NCBI GenBank assembly: GCA_023411575.1 | Contig: JAEYOP010000047.1 | Coordinates: 1-64,000, forward strand | Direction: 5' to 3' | From: Bacillota bacterium | GTDB lineage: Bacteria > Bacillota > Clostridia > Acetivibrionales > DTU013 | Length of the DNA stretch: 64,000 bases | Made by a program: the position numbers and the translations under genes | In this document: positions 42,244-51,619 of the stretch, in pieces | Numbering within the stretch: the stretch's first letter is position 1 | How the letters are laid out: every line of letters begins with the position of its first letter | The notes under the pieces: model-generated | What the model was told of the DNA's origin: nothing | Seen by the model: only the letters and a program-made list of their open reading frames with translations | Database searches by the model: none

Positions 42244-44580
42244 TCAATAGTTCATTTTTTCGGTTTCCCCCGCTTTTACGGCGGCTTCCCTGCCCTTTAC
42301 GGCAAACCGTACCTCCCTGTCCGACAGGTTGGTCACTTCCACCGCATTCGGCGTTATGCCCACCTGTACCCAATCGCCTTTCCAGAAGATCTTGAAGCCG
42401 ATTTCCGTGATCTCCGCCGGGAAGCAGGGATTGAAGGTAAGCCGGTCCGCATTCAGCAGGCTCGACATGCCTCCGAAGCCCAGCACGATTTCCTGCCACA
42501 TCCCGCCCACATTGGCGAAATGAACGCCGTCCGACGATCTCGGCCTTGCGCCGAAATCGATGTCCATGGATTTCTTCCAGTTAAGGTAGGCCTCCTCCGG
42601 CCTGTTCATGTTGGCCGAAAGGATCTGGTTATGGCAGATGGAATTGGAGGAATCATGGATGGTAAAAGGATTATAGTATTCGTAGGAAGCAATTTTCTGT
42701 TCCATGGGAAACGAGTCCGGGAATACGGCCATCAGCGCGATCACGTCGGATTGCTTCAGGCACTTGGAGCGATAGCGCTTTTCCTGGGTCGTAAACTTGC
42801 CGAACAACTGCGTTTTGTCCTTCCACAGGCCTTCAATGTCAATCGTGGCATAGGCCGTGTCGAAATCGTCGCACTGCCATACGATATTCCGTTCCGAATC
42901 CATGGGGATCGGCAGGCCGTCGGCGATTTCTTCGAAGAGGTCGATTTCCTCTTCCCGGAACGATAATTTCTCGCAAAGCTTTTTGTACGTTTCCGGCGCA
43001 TCCGCCTTGATCATTTCCACAACCGTCTTTACCAGCTTCAGGTTGATGCGGGTCGTAAAATTGGTATACGCATTGTTGTTGGAAACCGGCTTGTACTCGT
43101 CCGGTCCCATAACGCCGTAAATTTGATAGCCCGGCTTGCCCGCCACCCGGTCGACCCTCGTGGTCCAGTACCGGGCCGTTTCGATCAGGATTTCCAGCCC
43201 GCAGTTGTACAGGTACTCCCTGTCATCCGTATTCAGGAAATAATGCCATATGCCTATGACAATATCGGAAGTGATATGGATCTCGTGATCCGCATATTCC
43301 CACAGGGCGCAAACCTCATCTCCCTTGAAGTCGGTCTGCCACGGGTATCTTGCGCCTGCATAGTTCATGCTTTTCGCACTGCGGCGCGCGCCGTCCAGGA
43401 TGTGATACCGGTACAGGGGCGTCATTTTGGCCAGTTCCGGCTGGGTATAGATATAGAACGGCTGGAAGAACATCTCCATGTCCCAGCAAACGGAGCCCAG
43501 ATAGGCCTCGCTGGTGGTTCCCTTTGCGCAGTTCAGCGCCCTGTGGTCTTTCGATCTTCCGCGGAAAAGGTGGTAAATGGCCTGCCGGATCGCCAGTTGG
43601 CTGTTGTATCCCTCGCAGTCCCTGGCCTGAATCCGGATGTCGGATACCTCCCAGCGCTTCTGCCAGACTGCCGTATGAGCTTCATACAGCTTTCGGACCC
43701 CCTCCGCAACGCTGTTGTTGAGGAGCTCTTCCGCTGTTTCCAGCAGGGTTTCCTTGTCAAAATACACATCCGCAATCTCATCGGATATTTTGACCAACTG
43801 TACTTCTTCGTTCTCCTTTATGCCGAAGGACAGGGAGAAATGGACCCTCCTGTCGGCAAGCTCCACCTTGCAGGCAGCCGGCTTATCGCTGACCAGCTTG
43901 CTCGCCGTTATCACCCGGTTTCCAAGGTTGGTGGTGATATCGGAGTATATTATATTTTCCCGGCCGACGCCGATATTGCGGGAAATGTATTTGTCATAGC
44001 CGTTCGTCCTTACATTATTGTCGATATAGCTATCCACAACAATATCGGCGGACCCGGACACGGATTTGACCGTAAGCTCCTGTACGCATACAAACCTGGA
44101 ATCCGGATTCATGAACCGCTTGAACAGCAGGTCCAGCTTCTTGCCCGACCGGGTCTCCCAGGTGAAGGTCCTGAAAAGCGTCGCCGTTTTCAGATCCAGC
44201 CAGCGGCAGTAGCCGGATATGCCGGATTTCTCCATATCCAGCTTTTCCCCGTCGGCGTATACCGCCAGCCCAAGATAAAAGGGAAGGTTTACGATCCCCA
44301 CGTTCCAGAAGGGGTGACGCGCCTGCACCCGCTGGATGAAGGTGCCCCACCTGCTTTTCCTGGAAGGGATCACCTCAAGGGATACGTTTCCGGGAATCCG
44401 GTCGTATTCCAGATCCTGTTCGTCTTCCTCGAAGCCCTCGTCAAAGCTGGACCGGGTGGTCATATTGCCGGTGCCCAAAGCCATGACGGACTCATAATGC
44501 CTTATCTTTTCCACCTGGAAATGCTCTTCGACAACGCACCAGTTTTTATCAATCGCCTTTACATATTCCTCGAAAAACAT
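42244..44580 (-). CDS. GH65 disaccharide phosphorylase
   Basis: Cytoplasmic inverting phosphorylase of 778 residues that splits an alpha-glucoside with phosphate to beta-glucose 1-phosphate plus the acceptor. Domains: N-terminal beta-sandwich (about 1-270), helical linker, (alpha/alpha)6 barrel and C-terminal beta-sheet. Catalytic acid Glu495 lies in GVMGPDEYKPVSNNNAY; GTTSEAYLGSVCWDMEMFF and HDSSNSICHNQILS (phosphate region) are diagnostic. Family members act on trehalose, maltose, kojibiose, nigerose or glucosyl-polyols; the acceptor is not clear. It is the last gene of the malE-malF-malG-kinase operon, 12 bp after the kinase. No beta-phosphoglucomutase gene is in the window. Confidence 0.88.
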   Translation of the reverse strand: MFFEEYVKAIDKNWCVVEEHFQVEKIRHYESVMALGTGNMTTRSSFDEGFEEDEQDLEYDRIPGNVSLEVIPSRKSRWGTFIQRVQARHPFWNVGIVNLPFYLGLAVYADGEKLDMEKSGISGYCRWLDLKTATLFRTFTWETRSGKKLDLLFKRFMNPDSRFVCVQELTVKSVSGSADIVVDSYIDNNVRTNGYDKYISRNIGVGRENIIYSDITTNLGNRVITASKLVSDKPAACKVELADRRVHFSLSFGIKENEEVQLVKISDEIADVYFDKETLLETAEELLNNSVAEGVRKLYEAHTAVWQKRWEVSDIRIQARDCEGYNSQLAIRQAIYHLFRGRSKDHRALNCAKGTTSEAYLGSVCWDMEMFFQPFYIYTQPELAKMTPLYRYHILDGARRSAKSMNYAGARYPWQTDFKGDEVCALWEYADHEIHITSDIVIGIWHYFLNTDDREYLYNCGLEILIETARYWTTRVDRVAGKPGYQIYGVMGPDEYKPVSNNNAYTNFTTRINLKLVKTVVEMIKADAPETYKKLCEKLSFREEEIDLFEEIADGLPIPMDSERNIVWQCDDFDTAYATIDIEGLWKDKTQLFGKFTTQEKRYRSKCLKQSDVIALMAVFPDSFPMEQKIASYEYYNPFTIHDSSNSICHNQILSANMNRPEEAYLNWKKSMDIDFGARPRSSDGVHFANVGGMWQEIVLGFGGMSSLLNADRLTFNPCFPAEITEIGFKIFWKGDWVQVGITPNAVEVTNLSDREVRFAVKGREAAVKAGETEKMNY

Positions 44581-44592
44581 AATACCCCTCCT

Positions 44593-45480
44593 TCAGGAGT
44601 GCTTTTCCCTGATTCTGGCCATAACATCTTCGAGCGTGCCCTGGAAAGGCCCGTAGGTCTCCATCTTGATCGAAACCAGAGCGGCGGCAAACTTCAGGGA
44701 TTCCGCCGCATCATGCTCCAGCCTCCAGGAAAGATAGGCGGCAAAGGTCGTATCCCCGCGGCCCGTTCTTCCGACCACGCTGTTGTTGGAGAACTTTTCA
44801 TAATAGGTGACGCCGTTTACCCGGGCAAGAACTCCCTTGGAATGGGTAATCATGATTTCCGGGCAACCCCACTTTTCCACGATCAGGGCGGCCTGCTCCA
44901 GATCGTCCGTTCCGGTGAGGACCCTGGCTTCCACGATATCCAGCTTGACCTTGTCCATCAGGCCGATGATTTCCTTTTTGTCCCGGACGTCGCCGAAATT
45001 GATTTCATGGGTGACCGGCGTGATCTGCCGGACAAAGCTCTGCATATCGGTTGAAAGGCTATAGCCCCGGTCCTTCAGGCCCTTCATCAGCGCCATGTCG
45101 AATTCCGAATCCGAAATGCCGGCAAGGTGGACGAACCTGGATTCCAGCTGAGGTACATCCTCTATGGAAATGAGGCCGGCCGTGCGTACCAGCGTAATTT
45201 TTCTTTCATCCACGTTTTCCGATTCATGAAGCACTCTGGAATAGGTGGTCACCTCCGCGGGAATCAGATAGGTATCCACCCCGACCTCCTGCATCGGCTT
45301 CAGGATCGCCTCTTCGTCCGGCGACATTTTCACTACCGCCGCCACCTTTTTCCCTACCCGGGCCGCAACCATCGCTCCGCACAGAACGGCGCTTCCCGGC
45401 GCGACGATCGGCGTTCCCCCGAACGGGATCACCTCGTCGTAGCACATATGTCCGATAAACGTGATATCATATTTTGCCAT
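44593..45480 (-). CDS. PfkB-family carbohydrate kinase
   Basis: Sugar or polyol kinase of 295 residues in the ribokinase/PfkB family. The C-terminal signature reads VVGRTGRGDTTFAAYL, with the catalytic Asp in GRGD; the N-terminal glycine pair (FGGTPIVAPGSA) marks the substrate site. It is placed between the permease genes and the GH65 phosphorylase, so it probably phosphorylates the acceptor sugar or polyol released by the phosphorylase. The 280-bp gap to malG has no clear promoter or terminator. Confidence 0.82.
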   Translation of the reverse strand: MAKYDITFIGHMCYDEVIPFGGTPIVAPGSAVLCGAMVAARVGKKVAAVVKMSPDEEAILKPMQEVGVDTYLIPAEVTTYSRVLHESENVDERKITLVRTAGLISIEDVPQLESRFVHLAGISDSEFDMALMKGLKDRGYSLSTDMQSFVRQITPVTHEINFGDVRDKKEIIGLMDKVKLDIVEARVLTGTDDLEQAALIVEKWGCPEIMITHSKGVLARVNGVTYYEKFSNNSVVGRTGRGDTTFAAYLSWRLEHDAAESLKFAAALVSIKMETYGPFQGTLEDVMARIREKHS

Positions 45481-45760
45481 GTTTTTTCTCCCTCATTTTC
45501 GTTCAGATTGTTGATGCCCTTCCCTTCTTGATGCCGACCGGCCTGCAAATTGGCTCAGGCGGTCTCTATGCCATACTCCCGATCCTTTTCCGGACTGCGG
45601 AGTAATGCTTTTCACATTCATCCAAAACAGTGTGGTGTTATTCTTTTGGGATCATTCGAATGGAATCCAGCGGACAATTTTTCGTAAAATAACCCAGGCC
45701 CATGTCGTTTTGGGCTTAAACACAGCTTTTTACGGGGAAAAATACTTCCCGTGCCGGACC

Positions 45761-46636
45761 CTAGTTTTTCATGCCCGTCATTACAATACCTTCTACAAAG
45801 TAGCGTTGTCCGATCAGGTAAATGATCACGCCCGGAGCAAAGGACATACAGGTCGCGGCCATTATACTGGACCAGTCCGATTTCAGCGCGCCGCGGAAGT
45901 TGTTCAATCCGACGGCTATGGTGAATTTATCCTGGCTGTTGATATAAACCACCTGCTGAAGCATGTCATTCCATATGAAAATGAACAGCAGCAGCGCCAC
46001 CACAATCATTGCGGATTTGATCGAAGGTATAATTATGCTTGTCAGCGTCCTCATATAGCCTGCGCCGTCAATGGTCGCTGCTTCGTCCAGTTCCCTCGGG
46101 ATCGTCATGATGAACTGGCGGATCAGAAAAATGTTGAATGCGCCGCCTCCGAAAAAGTACGGGATGATTATGGGTAAAAAGGAGTCATGCACGCCAAGTC
46201 CCCGCGACCACATAAGATAAAGCGGAATAAGCGTGACCATGTTCGGCAGCAGCATGGAGCCGACACAAAGCGAGAATATGAAGTTCTTGCCTTTGAACCG
46301 CAGCCGCGCAAACGCATAGCCCGACAGTGTGGCAGTGATCGTTCCGGCGATGACCGAGGGAACGATGATAATCATTGTATTGCCAAGATAGAGCCAGAAC
46401 TTAAAGAACTCCAGCGTTTTGGCGTAGTTGGAAATCAGCCATCTGCTGGGGAAAAACGGCGGCGGAAACGCATACATCTCGGCATCGCTCATAAAAGAAG
46501 TACGGAAGATCCACCAAATCGGAAGCATTACAAGCGCCGCTACTATTACGATAACCACCAGCGCAAGGATGTCGGCGACCTTTTTGCTTTGCTTGTTGCT
46601 CTCAAAGGTTTTTAATTTTCCCGAAGTCTTCATCAT
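45761..46636 (-). CDS. CUT1 ABC sugar permease, MalG-like
   Basis: Permease of 291 residues with about six membrane segments and EAA loop PRELDEAATIDGAGYMRTL. ATG 46636 overlaps the TGA of the upstream permease gene by 4 nt, so the pair is translationally coupled. It forms the channel with the MalF-like protein and receives substrate from the lipoprotein at 47639-49087. The ATPase is not encoded here. Confidence 0.88.
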   Translation of the reverse strand: MMKTSGKLKTFESNKQSKKVADILALVVIVIVAALVMLPIWWIFRTSFMSDAEMYAFPPPFFPSRWLISNYAKTLEFFKFWLYLGNTMIIIVPSVIAGTITATLSGYAFARLRFKGKNFIFSLCVGSMLLPNMVTLIPLYLMWSRGLGVHDSFLPIIIPYFFGGGAFNIFLIRQFIMTIPRELDEAATIDGAGYMRTLTSIIIPSIKSAMIVVALLLFIFIWNDMLQQVVYINSQDKFTIAVGLNNFRGALKSDWSSIMAATCMSFAPGVIIYLIGQRYFVEGIVMTGMKN

Positions 46637-47547
46637 TTACTATCCCCCTCATAGAAAATCCATGATTTTGACGTAACGAACAGGATTCCGGTAAAAATCG
46701 CAATCAACAGGAAGAATACAAACGAGATCGCGCAGGCATATCCCATTTGATTGCTCTGGAACGCATACCGGTACATCAGGAACGTCATGAACATGGAGGA
46801 GTTGCCCGGTCCGCCGTTTGTCAAAGCCAGCGCAGGTACGACGATCTGCATGTTCGTGACAAGGCTCATCAAAAGGTTGTAAAAGATAATAGGCGTCATG
46901 CAGGGGATGGTGATGTGGCGAAAACGCTGCCAGGTATTGGCGCCGTCAATGAACGCGGCCTCGTGGTATACCCGGGGAACATTTTGCAGCCCCGCGAGGA
47001 AAATGACGATCAGATTGCCGCTGATCCACACCGAAATGACGGCCAGCGACGGAACCACCATGGAGGAATCGCTCAAAAACATGATCTTATTAATGCCCAG
47101 CTCCGTTAAAACAAAGTTGAACAGGCCGAAATCCGTTTGGTACAGCCATGACCAGCCCACATAGATGGCAACGGCCGGCAGGATGTACGGCAGATAGAAT
47201 ATGGCGCGCCAAAAGGCACGCGCGGGGATTTTCTGATTCAGCATCATCGCGATGAACAGGGAATAAATCAGGCTTAATACCACGGCAAGCACTGCGAAGT
47301 AAATCGTCACCCGGATGGAATCGATAAAATACGGATCGTCGGTAAATAACTCGACGAAATTGGTAAAGCCGGTAAAAACCGGTTTCGATATCCCTCTCCA
47401 CTTGAAAAGACTGATACCGAACACGCCGACCAGCGGCAGATAGGTAATGAGTGACAGCCCGAGAAACGCAGGGATCAGACAAAGGTATGCCACTCTGCTT
47501 TCCTTCCTCGCCGCCGACGAATGCCGCTTTGTTCTTATTTTGTCCAT
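46633..47547 (-). CDS. CUT1 ABC sugar permease, MalF-like
   Basis: Permease of 304 residues, six predicted membrane segments, EAA loop PRVYHEAAFIDGANTWQRF. The start LCLIPAFLGLSLITYLPL is typical of UgpA/MalF-type proteins. GAGGTG precedes ATG 47547. The 91-bp gap upstream contains a terminator-like hairpin (47574-47613) that should reduce read-through from the binding-protein gene. Confidence 0.88.
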   Translation of the reverse strand: MDKIRTKRHSSAARKESRVAYLCLIPAFLGLSLITYLPLVGVFGISLFKWRGISKPVFTGFTNFVELFTDDPYFIDSIRVTIYFAVLAVVLSLIYSLFIAMMLNQKIPARAFWRAIFYLPYILPAVAIYVGWSWLYQTDFGLFNFVLTELGINKIMFLSDSSMVVPSLAVISVWISGNLIVIFLAGLQNVPRVYHEAAFIDGANTWQRFRHITIPCMTPIIFYNLLMSLVTNMQIVVPALALTNGGPGNSSMFMTFLMYRYAFQSNQMGYACAISFVFFLLIAIFTGILFVTSKSWIFYEGDSK

Positions 47548-47573
47548 AGTTGCACCTCATATTTAATGAAAAA

Positions 47574-47613
47574 GGGTGTCCGCGCTTTCATCCTTGCGGG
47601 AGGGCGGACACCC
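47574..47613 (-). terminator. Partial terminator between malE- and malF-like genes
   Basis: GGGTGTCCGC (47574-47583) pairs with GCGGACACCC (47604-47613) and is followed on the minus strand by TTTTTCATT. As it lies inside an operon it probably attenuates, giving more binding protein than permease. Confidence 0.6.
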
Positions 47614-47638
47614 TGACACTCACTTGCGATTCTCCGTT

Positions 47639-49087
47639 CTATTTTCCCTGGCCCTTAAATGCGGCGTCCAGTTTGTCGTAATTTGCGGTAATCGCTTTTT
47701 CTACCGTCGTCTTGCCCGTCCAGACATCACCCAATATCGATTGCACCAATGCTTCGAAATCAGCAAAATTGTCTACGCTGAACCATGCTGCGGGATGTGT
47801 AATGTTCGGATCCATGGCATAATCCACAACTGCGGACTTATACTGGTCAAAGGGCGGGAAGTTCGGATTGTCGATCCACTTGTGCAGGAGGGTTTCGTCC
47901 TTGTACCACTTGTCAAGGCGCGGCATTGTGATACCTTGTTCGATCAGGCTCCAGCTGTTTTCTTCCAGTGCGGACCATTTGACATATTCAAAGGCTTCCT
48001 GCAGATGCTTGGTCTGGTTGAATATGACTGTTGAACCGGCGGTGCACAGTGTCGCTTTATTTTTCATATAAGGGAGTACTGCTACGCCGTAGTTCAAGCC
48101 TTCTTTCTTGGCGGTGCCGAGACAGGTGCCGATGTTCCACTGGCCGCCGGTACCCATTGCACAAGTCCTTGAAATAATGGAACGCTGGATGCTGTCATCT
48201 GTTGCACCGGTCGAAAGTGGGGCTACATGGTCCTTCAGATGAAGGTCGGCGATCTTCTGAATCGCTTCAATAGTTCCGGGTTCGTTGATGGTGCACTTGG
48301 TTCCGTCCTGGCTGAAGAAACCATGTTTTCCATCGCCATTGGAGTAAGCCCATGCTTCAAGCTGCCAAGGCAGGTTTTCAACGAGACAGCCGTACTGCTT
48401 GATATTCTGAGCGTCAAATCCTTTGTCATTAGGTGTCTTGCCGTTCTTGTCCAAAGTCAATTTCTTGGCGGCATCGACGAACTGGTCCCAAGTCCATGCC
48501 TGATCGGCAGAAGACGGCGGATAAGCTACTCCGGCTTTATCGAACATATCTTTGTTGTAGTACAGCAGGAGGACTTCGTTTGCACTAGCATATGCAACCG
48601 TTTTACCCTGATATTTGTATGCCAGATTCTCGAGCGGCTTTGCTTCATCCGGACCGAACATGGAGCTGGTATCGGCCAGCATGCCTTCGGCTGCCCATCT
48701 GATAATAAGTCTCTCGATCTGGTTTCCCACGTCGGGCAGTTCGCCGGCAACCGCCATGGTGTTCAGCTTGGTTGCATACTGTTCCCACGGAATGACCAGG
48801 CCTTTTACCACGATCCTGTCCTGGGAGCCGTTGAACTTGGCAAGGGTTTCATCCACCGCTTTCTGCTCATCGGCATTGCCCCAGTACGAATAGGTGAGGT
48901 TCACCTTTTCCGCGGGAGCAGCCGCTTCTGTTGCCGCCGGTGCCTCTGTCCCCGCCGGTGCTTCCGTAACAGCCGGTGCATCCGTCCCTGCCGGCGCTTC
49001 CTTGGTACCGCCGCAGCCCGCTGCAAATACCGCTAAAACCATTAACGACAGGACAACGCATAAAACCTTAACAACACCCTTTTTCAT
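47639..49087 (-). CDS. CUT1-type solute-binding lipoprotein, MalE-like
   Basis: Lipoprotein of 482 residues. Signal segment with lipobox FAAGC, then a low-complexity linker of Ala/Pro/Thr/Glu repeats (about residues 28-60), then the binding fold (VNLTYSYWGNADEQKAVDETLAKF). It captures the substrate of the GH65 operon, probably an alpha-glucosyl oligosaccharide. It is the first gene of the operon; an extended -10 at 49351 and a LacI-type palindrome at 49330 lie upstream. Confidence 0.87.
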   Translation of the reverse strand: MKKGVVKVLCVVLSLMVLAVFAAGCGGTKEAPAGTDAPAVTEAPAGTEAPAATEAAAPAEKVNLTYSYWGNADEQKAVDETLAKFNGSQDRIVVKGLVIPWEQYATKLNTMAVAGELPDVGNQIERLIIRWAAEGMLADTSSMFGPDEAKPLENLAYKYQGKTVAYASANEVLLLYYNKDMFDKAGVAYPPSSADQAWTWDQFVDAAKKLTLDKNGKTPNDKGFDAQNIKQYGCLVENLPWQLEAWAYSNGDGKHGFFSQDGTKCTINEPGTIEAIQKIADLHLKDHVAPLSTGATDDSIQRSIISRTCAMGTGGQWNIGTCLGTAKKEGLNYGVAVLPYMKNKATLCTAGSTVIFNQTKHLQEAFEYVKWSALEENSWSLIEQGITMPRLDKWYKDETLLHKWIDNPNFPPFDQYKSAVVDYAMDPNITHPAAWFSVDNFADFEALVQSILGDVWTGKTTVEKAITANYDKLDAAFKGQGK

Positions 49088-49329
49088 TTCATTACCCTCC
49101 TTAAAATTTTTGGCTTTGAGATGTTCCCCCCATGTTGAAAGTAAATCCCGAACTTATTGGTCTTGCAGATCCCTCCTTTCAAATAAGTTCCATGCTCTGA
49201 AATTGCTTGTTGAATTGCCTTTGATACCGTCTTTTGATAGGAATTGCATCCCGCTGATGCTTTAGAACCGGAATTTTCGTGTCAGCTCTTTAAAAAGTCT
49301 TTGCTTGCTCATTCATAAAAGTAAATTCA

Positions 49330-49341
49330 TTAATCGTTTAA
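49330..49341. promoter_or_regulatory. LacI operator at malE promoter
   Basis: TTAATCGTTTAA, a near-palindrome with central CG, lies 9 bp downstream of the -10 of the malE-type gene, at the expected start of transcription. It equals the site at 49550 read on the other strand and nearly equals the one in the lacI-type promoter at 40914. Confidence 0.6.
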
Positions 49342-49350
49342 CCTAATCAA

Positions 49351-49356
49351 ACTATA
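49351..49356 (-). promoter_or_regulatory. Extended -10 of malE operon
   Basis: On the minus strand TATAGT with TG one base upstream (TGATATAGT). The leader is about 255 nt. The 591-bp gap 49088-49678 otherwise holds AT-rich sequence, the two operator-like sites and the HAD promoter, with no ORF I can support. Confidence 0.4.
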
Positions 49357-49549
49357 TCATACTTCCCAGCAACTATAGAAATTAAATCTGGAACGGTATA
49401 TGGTCAATTTTTCACATTACCTTCCTCAATCTCGGTAATTCTTACTAAACCATTTAATTTCATTTGTTATTACATTGAAATAGTTTTCGATTTTACTAAA
49501 AAGACCAATGGTTTTCCAGATTCTGCTTTCTTTATGGAGATATTTTATG

Positions 49550-49561
49550 TTAAACGATTAA
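49550..49561. promoter_or_regulatory. LacI operator, upstream copy
   Basis: TTAAACGATTAA is the exact reverse complement of the site at 49330-49341. It lies 39 bp before the -35 of the HAD gene and about 220 bp from the first site, so it could be an auxiliary operator for looping or serve the HAD gene. Confidence 0.5.
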
Positions 49562-49599
49562 ATTCAAGTCTTGTTAACATGCATTTTCCATACCCGGAC

Positions 49600-49628
49600 T
49601 TGCCACAGGGGGCACGGGAGGTTAAAAT
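49600..49628 (+). promoter_or_regulatory. Sigma-A promoter of HAD gene
   Basis: TTGCCA (49600-49605), 17-bp spacer, TAAAAT (49623-49628), about 50 bp before the ATG. Confidence 0.6.
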
Positions 49629-49678
49629 AAGATGGGGCGAGAGCAGAAGCGAAGAATGCCCCGGATAGGAAGGATTTC

Positions 49679-50290
49679 ATGTACAGCTACATATTTGATA
49701 TCGGCGGAGTGCTCATAAATTATGATTTCCACAAGGTAATTGAAAATCTGGCCGGCCAGTACGAATGTGATCTGGAGGTTCTTAACGGCCTGTTCACGTA
49801 CGATACCCTGTACCAGGTGGAAACCGGCAGGATTTCCTGCTCCGACTTCTACGAAGGCAGGATTTGCAGGGCATTGCCCGGGATTTCCTACGAAGCCTGG
49901 ATTCGTGCCTTTGAGGAGGATTACACCGTGAACGCCGCCGCGTTCGACCTTATGCTGGAGTTAAAGCGGAAGGGCAGAAAGATTTATATTCTGAGCAATC
50001 TCGCCGAATTCCACAAAATCGCGATAGAAAGAAAGGTACCGGGCTTTTTCCAGTACTGCGACCATAACTTCTTCTCGTTTGAAATGGGCTATCACAAGCC
50101 CGAACCGGAAATCTTCCGGACGCTTTGCGAAACCATCGGCGAAAAGCCGGAAAACTGCGTGTTCTTCGACGATGTGCCGAAGAATGTGGAAGGCGCGCGG
50201 AAGGCCGGTATGAAGGGGATTGTTTATTCCGACGGGGAGATGGAGCGGATCCGGGAAGAAATCAGGCGGCTCGAGGAAGAAACGGCCTGA
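49679..50290 (+). CDS. HAD-family phosphatase, YihX-like
   Basis: HAD hydrolase of 203 residues. Motif I is FDIGGVLI, with Gly in place of the second Asp as in E. coli YihX (a glucose 1-phosphate phosphatase); motif II is ILSNL, motif III Lys in YHKPEPEIF, and motif IV FFDDVPKN. A sugar-phosphate phosphatase role fits the neighbouring phosphorylase operon, but the substrate is not proven. AGGAAGGA precedes the ATG. Confidence 0.8.
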   Translation: MYSYIFDIGGVLINYDFHKVIENLAGQYECDLEVLNGLFTYDTLYQVETGRISCSDFYEGRICRALPGISYEAWIRAFEEDYTVNAAAFDLMLELKRKGRKIYILSNLAEFHKIAIERKVPGFFQYCDHNFFSFEMGYHKPEPEIFRTLCETIGEKPENCVFFDDVPKNVEGARKAGMKGIVYSDGEMERIREEIRRLEEETA

Positions 50291-50345
50291 ACCGCCCGAA
50301 GAACTCTCTATTAAATTAAGAACCACTATGAACCGCCTGAACCAT

Positions 50346-51338
50346 CTATCCTTTTATGATCTCTTCGATCCTTGCAAGCTCTTCGCTGCTGAAGCTCAGG
50401 TTGTTGATCGTGCCGGCGCAATCATCCACCTGGCTGACCTTGCTTGCTCCGATCAGGGCCGAGGTTACGCGGCCTCCGCGCAGCACCCACGCCAGCGCCA
50501 TCTGCGCCAGGGTCTGGTTCCTGCCGGCGGCGATTTCATTGAGCAGACCGGCTTTCTTCACCCCGTCCTCCGTAATATTGTTTGTATTGAGGAAGATGCT
50601 GTGGCCGGCGGCCCTTGAATCCGCCGGGATGCCCTTCAGATACTTTCCGGTAAGCAGGCCCTGGGCAAGGGGCGAGAATACGATGGAGCCGATCCCTTCC
50701 TTCTCCAGCAGGTCCAGCAGGCCGTCTTCGATCCAGCGGTCGAACATGTTGTATCGCGGCTGGTGGATCACACAGGGCGTCCCCAGCTTTTTCAGGATGG
50801 CGACCGCTTTTTCCATCTCCGGCGCCCTGTAATTGGACAAGCCGACATACAGCGCCTTACCCTGGCGGACGATCAGATCCAGTGCGGACATGGTTTCCTC
50901 CAGCGGGGTTTCCGGGTCCGGCCGGTGATGATAGAAAATATCGACGTACTCCAGCCCCATCCGTTTCAGGCTCTGGTCCAGGCTTGCCACCAGGTACTTC
51001 TTGGAGCCCCAGTCTCCGTACGGGCCTTCCCACATGCCGTAACCGGCCTTTGTGGAAATGATCAGCTCGTCCCGGTACCCCTGGAAATCCGCTTTCAGGA
51101 TTTTCCCGAAATTTTCTTCGGCGCTGCCCGGCGGCGGCCCGTAATTGTTCGCCAGATCCAGGTGCGTTATTCCAAGGTCGAAGGCGCGCCGCACGATCGC
51201 CCTGCCGTTTTCGAATACATCCAGTCCTCCGAAGTTCTGCCAGAGCCCGAGCGAAATGGCCGGTAGCTTCAGACCGCTGTTGCCGCAGCGGTTGTATTTC
51301 ATTTTCGAGTAACGATTTCCATCCGGTAAATATGCCAT
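50346..51338 (-). CDS. Aldo/keto reductase, YghZ-like
   Basis: Oxidoreductase of 330 residues. The segments STKAGYGMWEGPYGDWGSKK, YVDIFYHHRPDPETPLEET and GKALYVGLSNY closely follow the YghZ subgroup, which reduces L-glyceraldehyde 3-phosphate and other aldehydes with NADPH. Catalytic residues are Asp/Tyr in LDLANNYGPPPG, Lys in STKAG and His in FYHHR. It is a single gene, convergent with the HAD gene and divergent from the AraC-type regulator, so linkage to either pathway is unclear. Confidence 0.85.
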   Translation of the reverse strand: MAYLPDGNRYSKMKYNRCGNSGLKLPAISLGLWQNFGGLDVFENGRAIVRRAFDLGITHLDLANNYGPPPGSAEENFGKILKADFQGYRDELIISTKAGYGMWEGPYGDWGSKKYLVASLDQSLKRMGLEYVDIFYHHRPDPETPLEETMSALDLIVRQGKALYVGLSNYRAPEMEKAVAILKKLGTPCVIHQPRYNMFDRWIEDGLLDLLEKEGIGSIVFSPLAQGLLTGKYLKGIPADSRAAGHSIFLNTNNITEDGVKKAGLLNEIAAGRNQTLAQMALAWVLRGGRVTSALIGASKVSQVDDCAGTINNLSFSSEELARIEEIIKG

Positions 51339-51619
51339 GATATTTCCTCCTTAACCGGCAGCTTTTATGATTCTTGCCGTACCTATCCATTTTATCCGAT
51401 CCCGCGCTTTCTGTACAGAGCGAGGCCTTTATTGAAGCGGCAAAGTGTCGGAGCGCACTCTTCCGGAACCTTGCATCCGGTAAGGGGTTCGGAAAAGCTA
51501 TTGCCGGATTTCCGGGATCGTTATATAATTATAATGCTGTATTCACCAGTTTAATACAAATATATTGCTTATAAATAACAATATATTGCCATTTTGCCAT
51601 TCAGAGGAGGAGAATGTTC

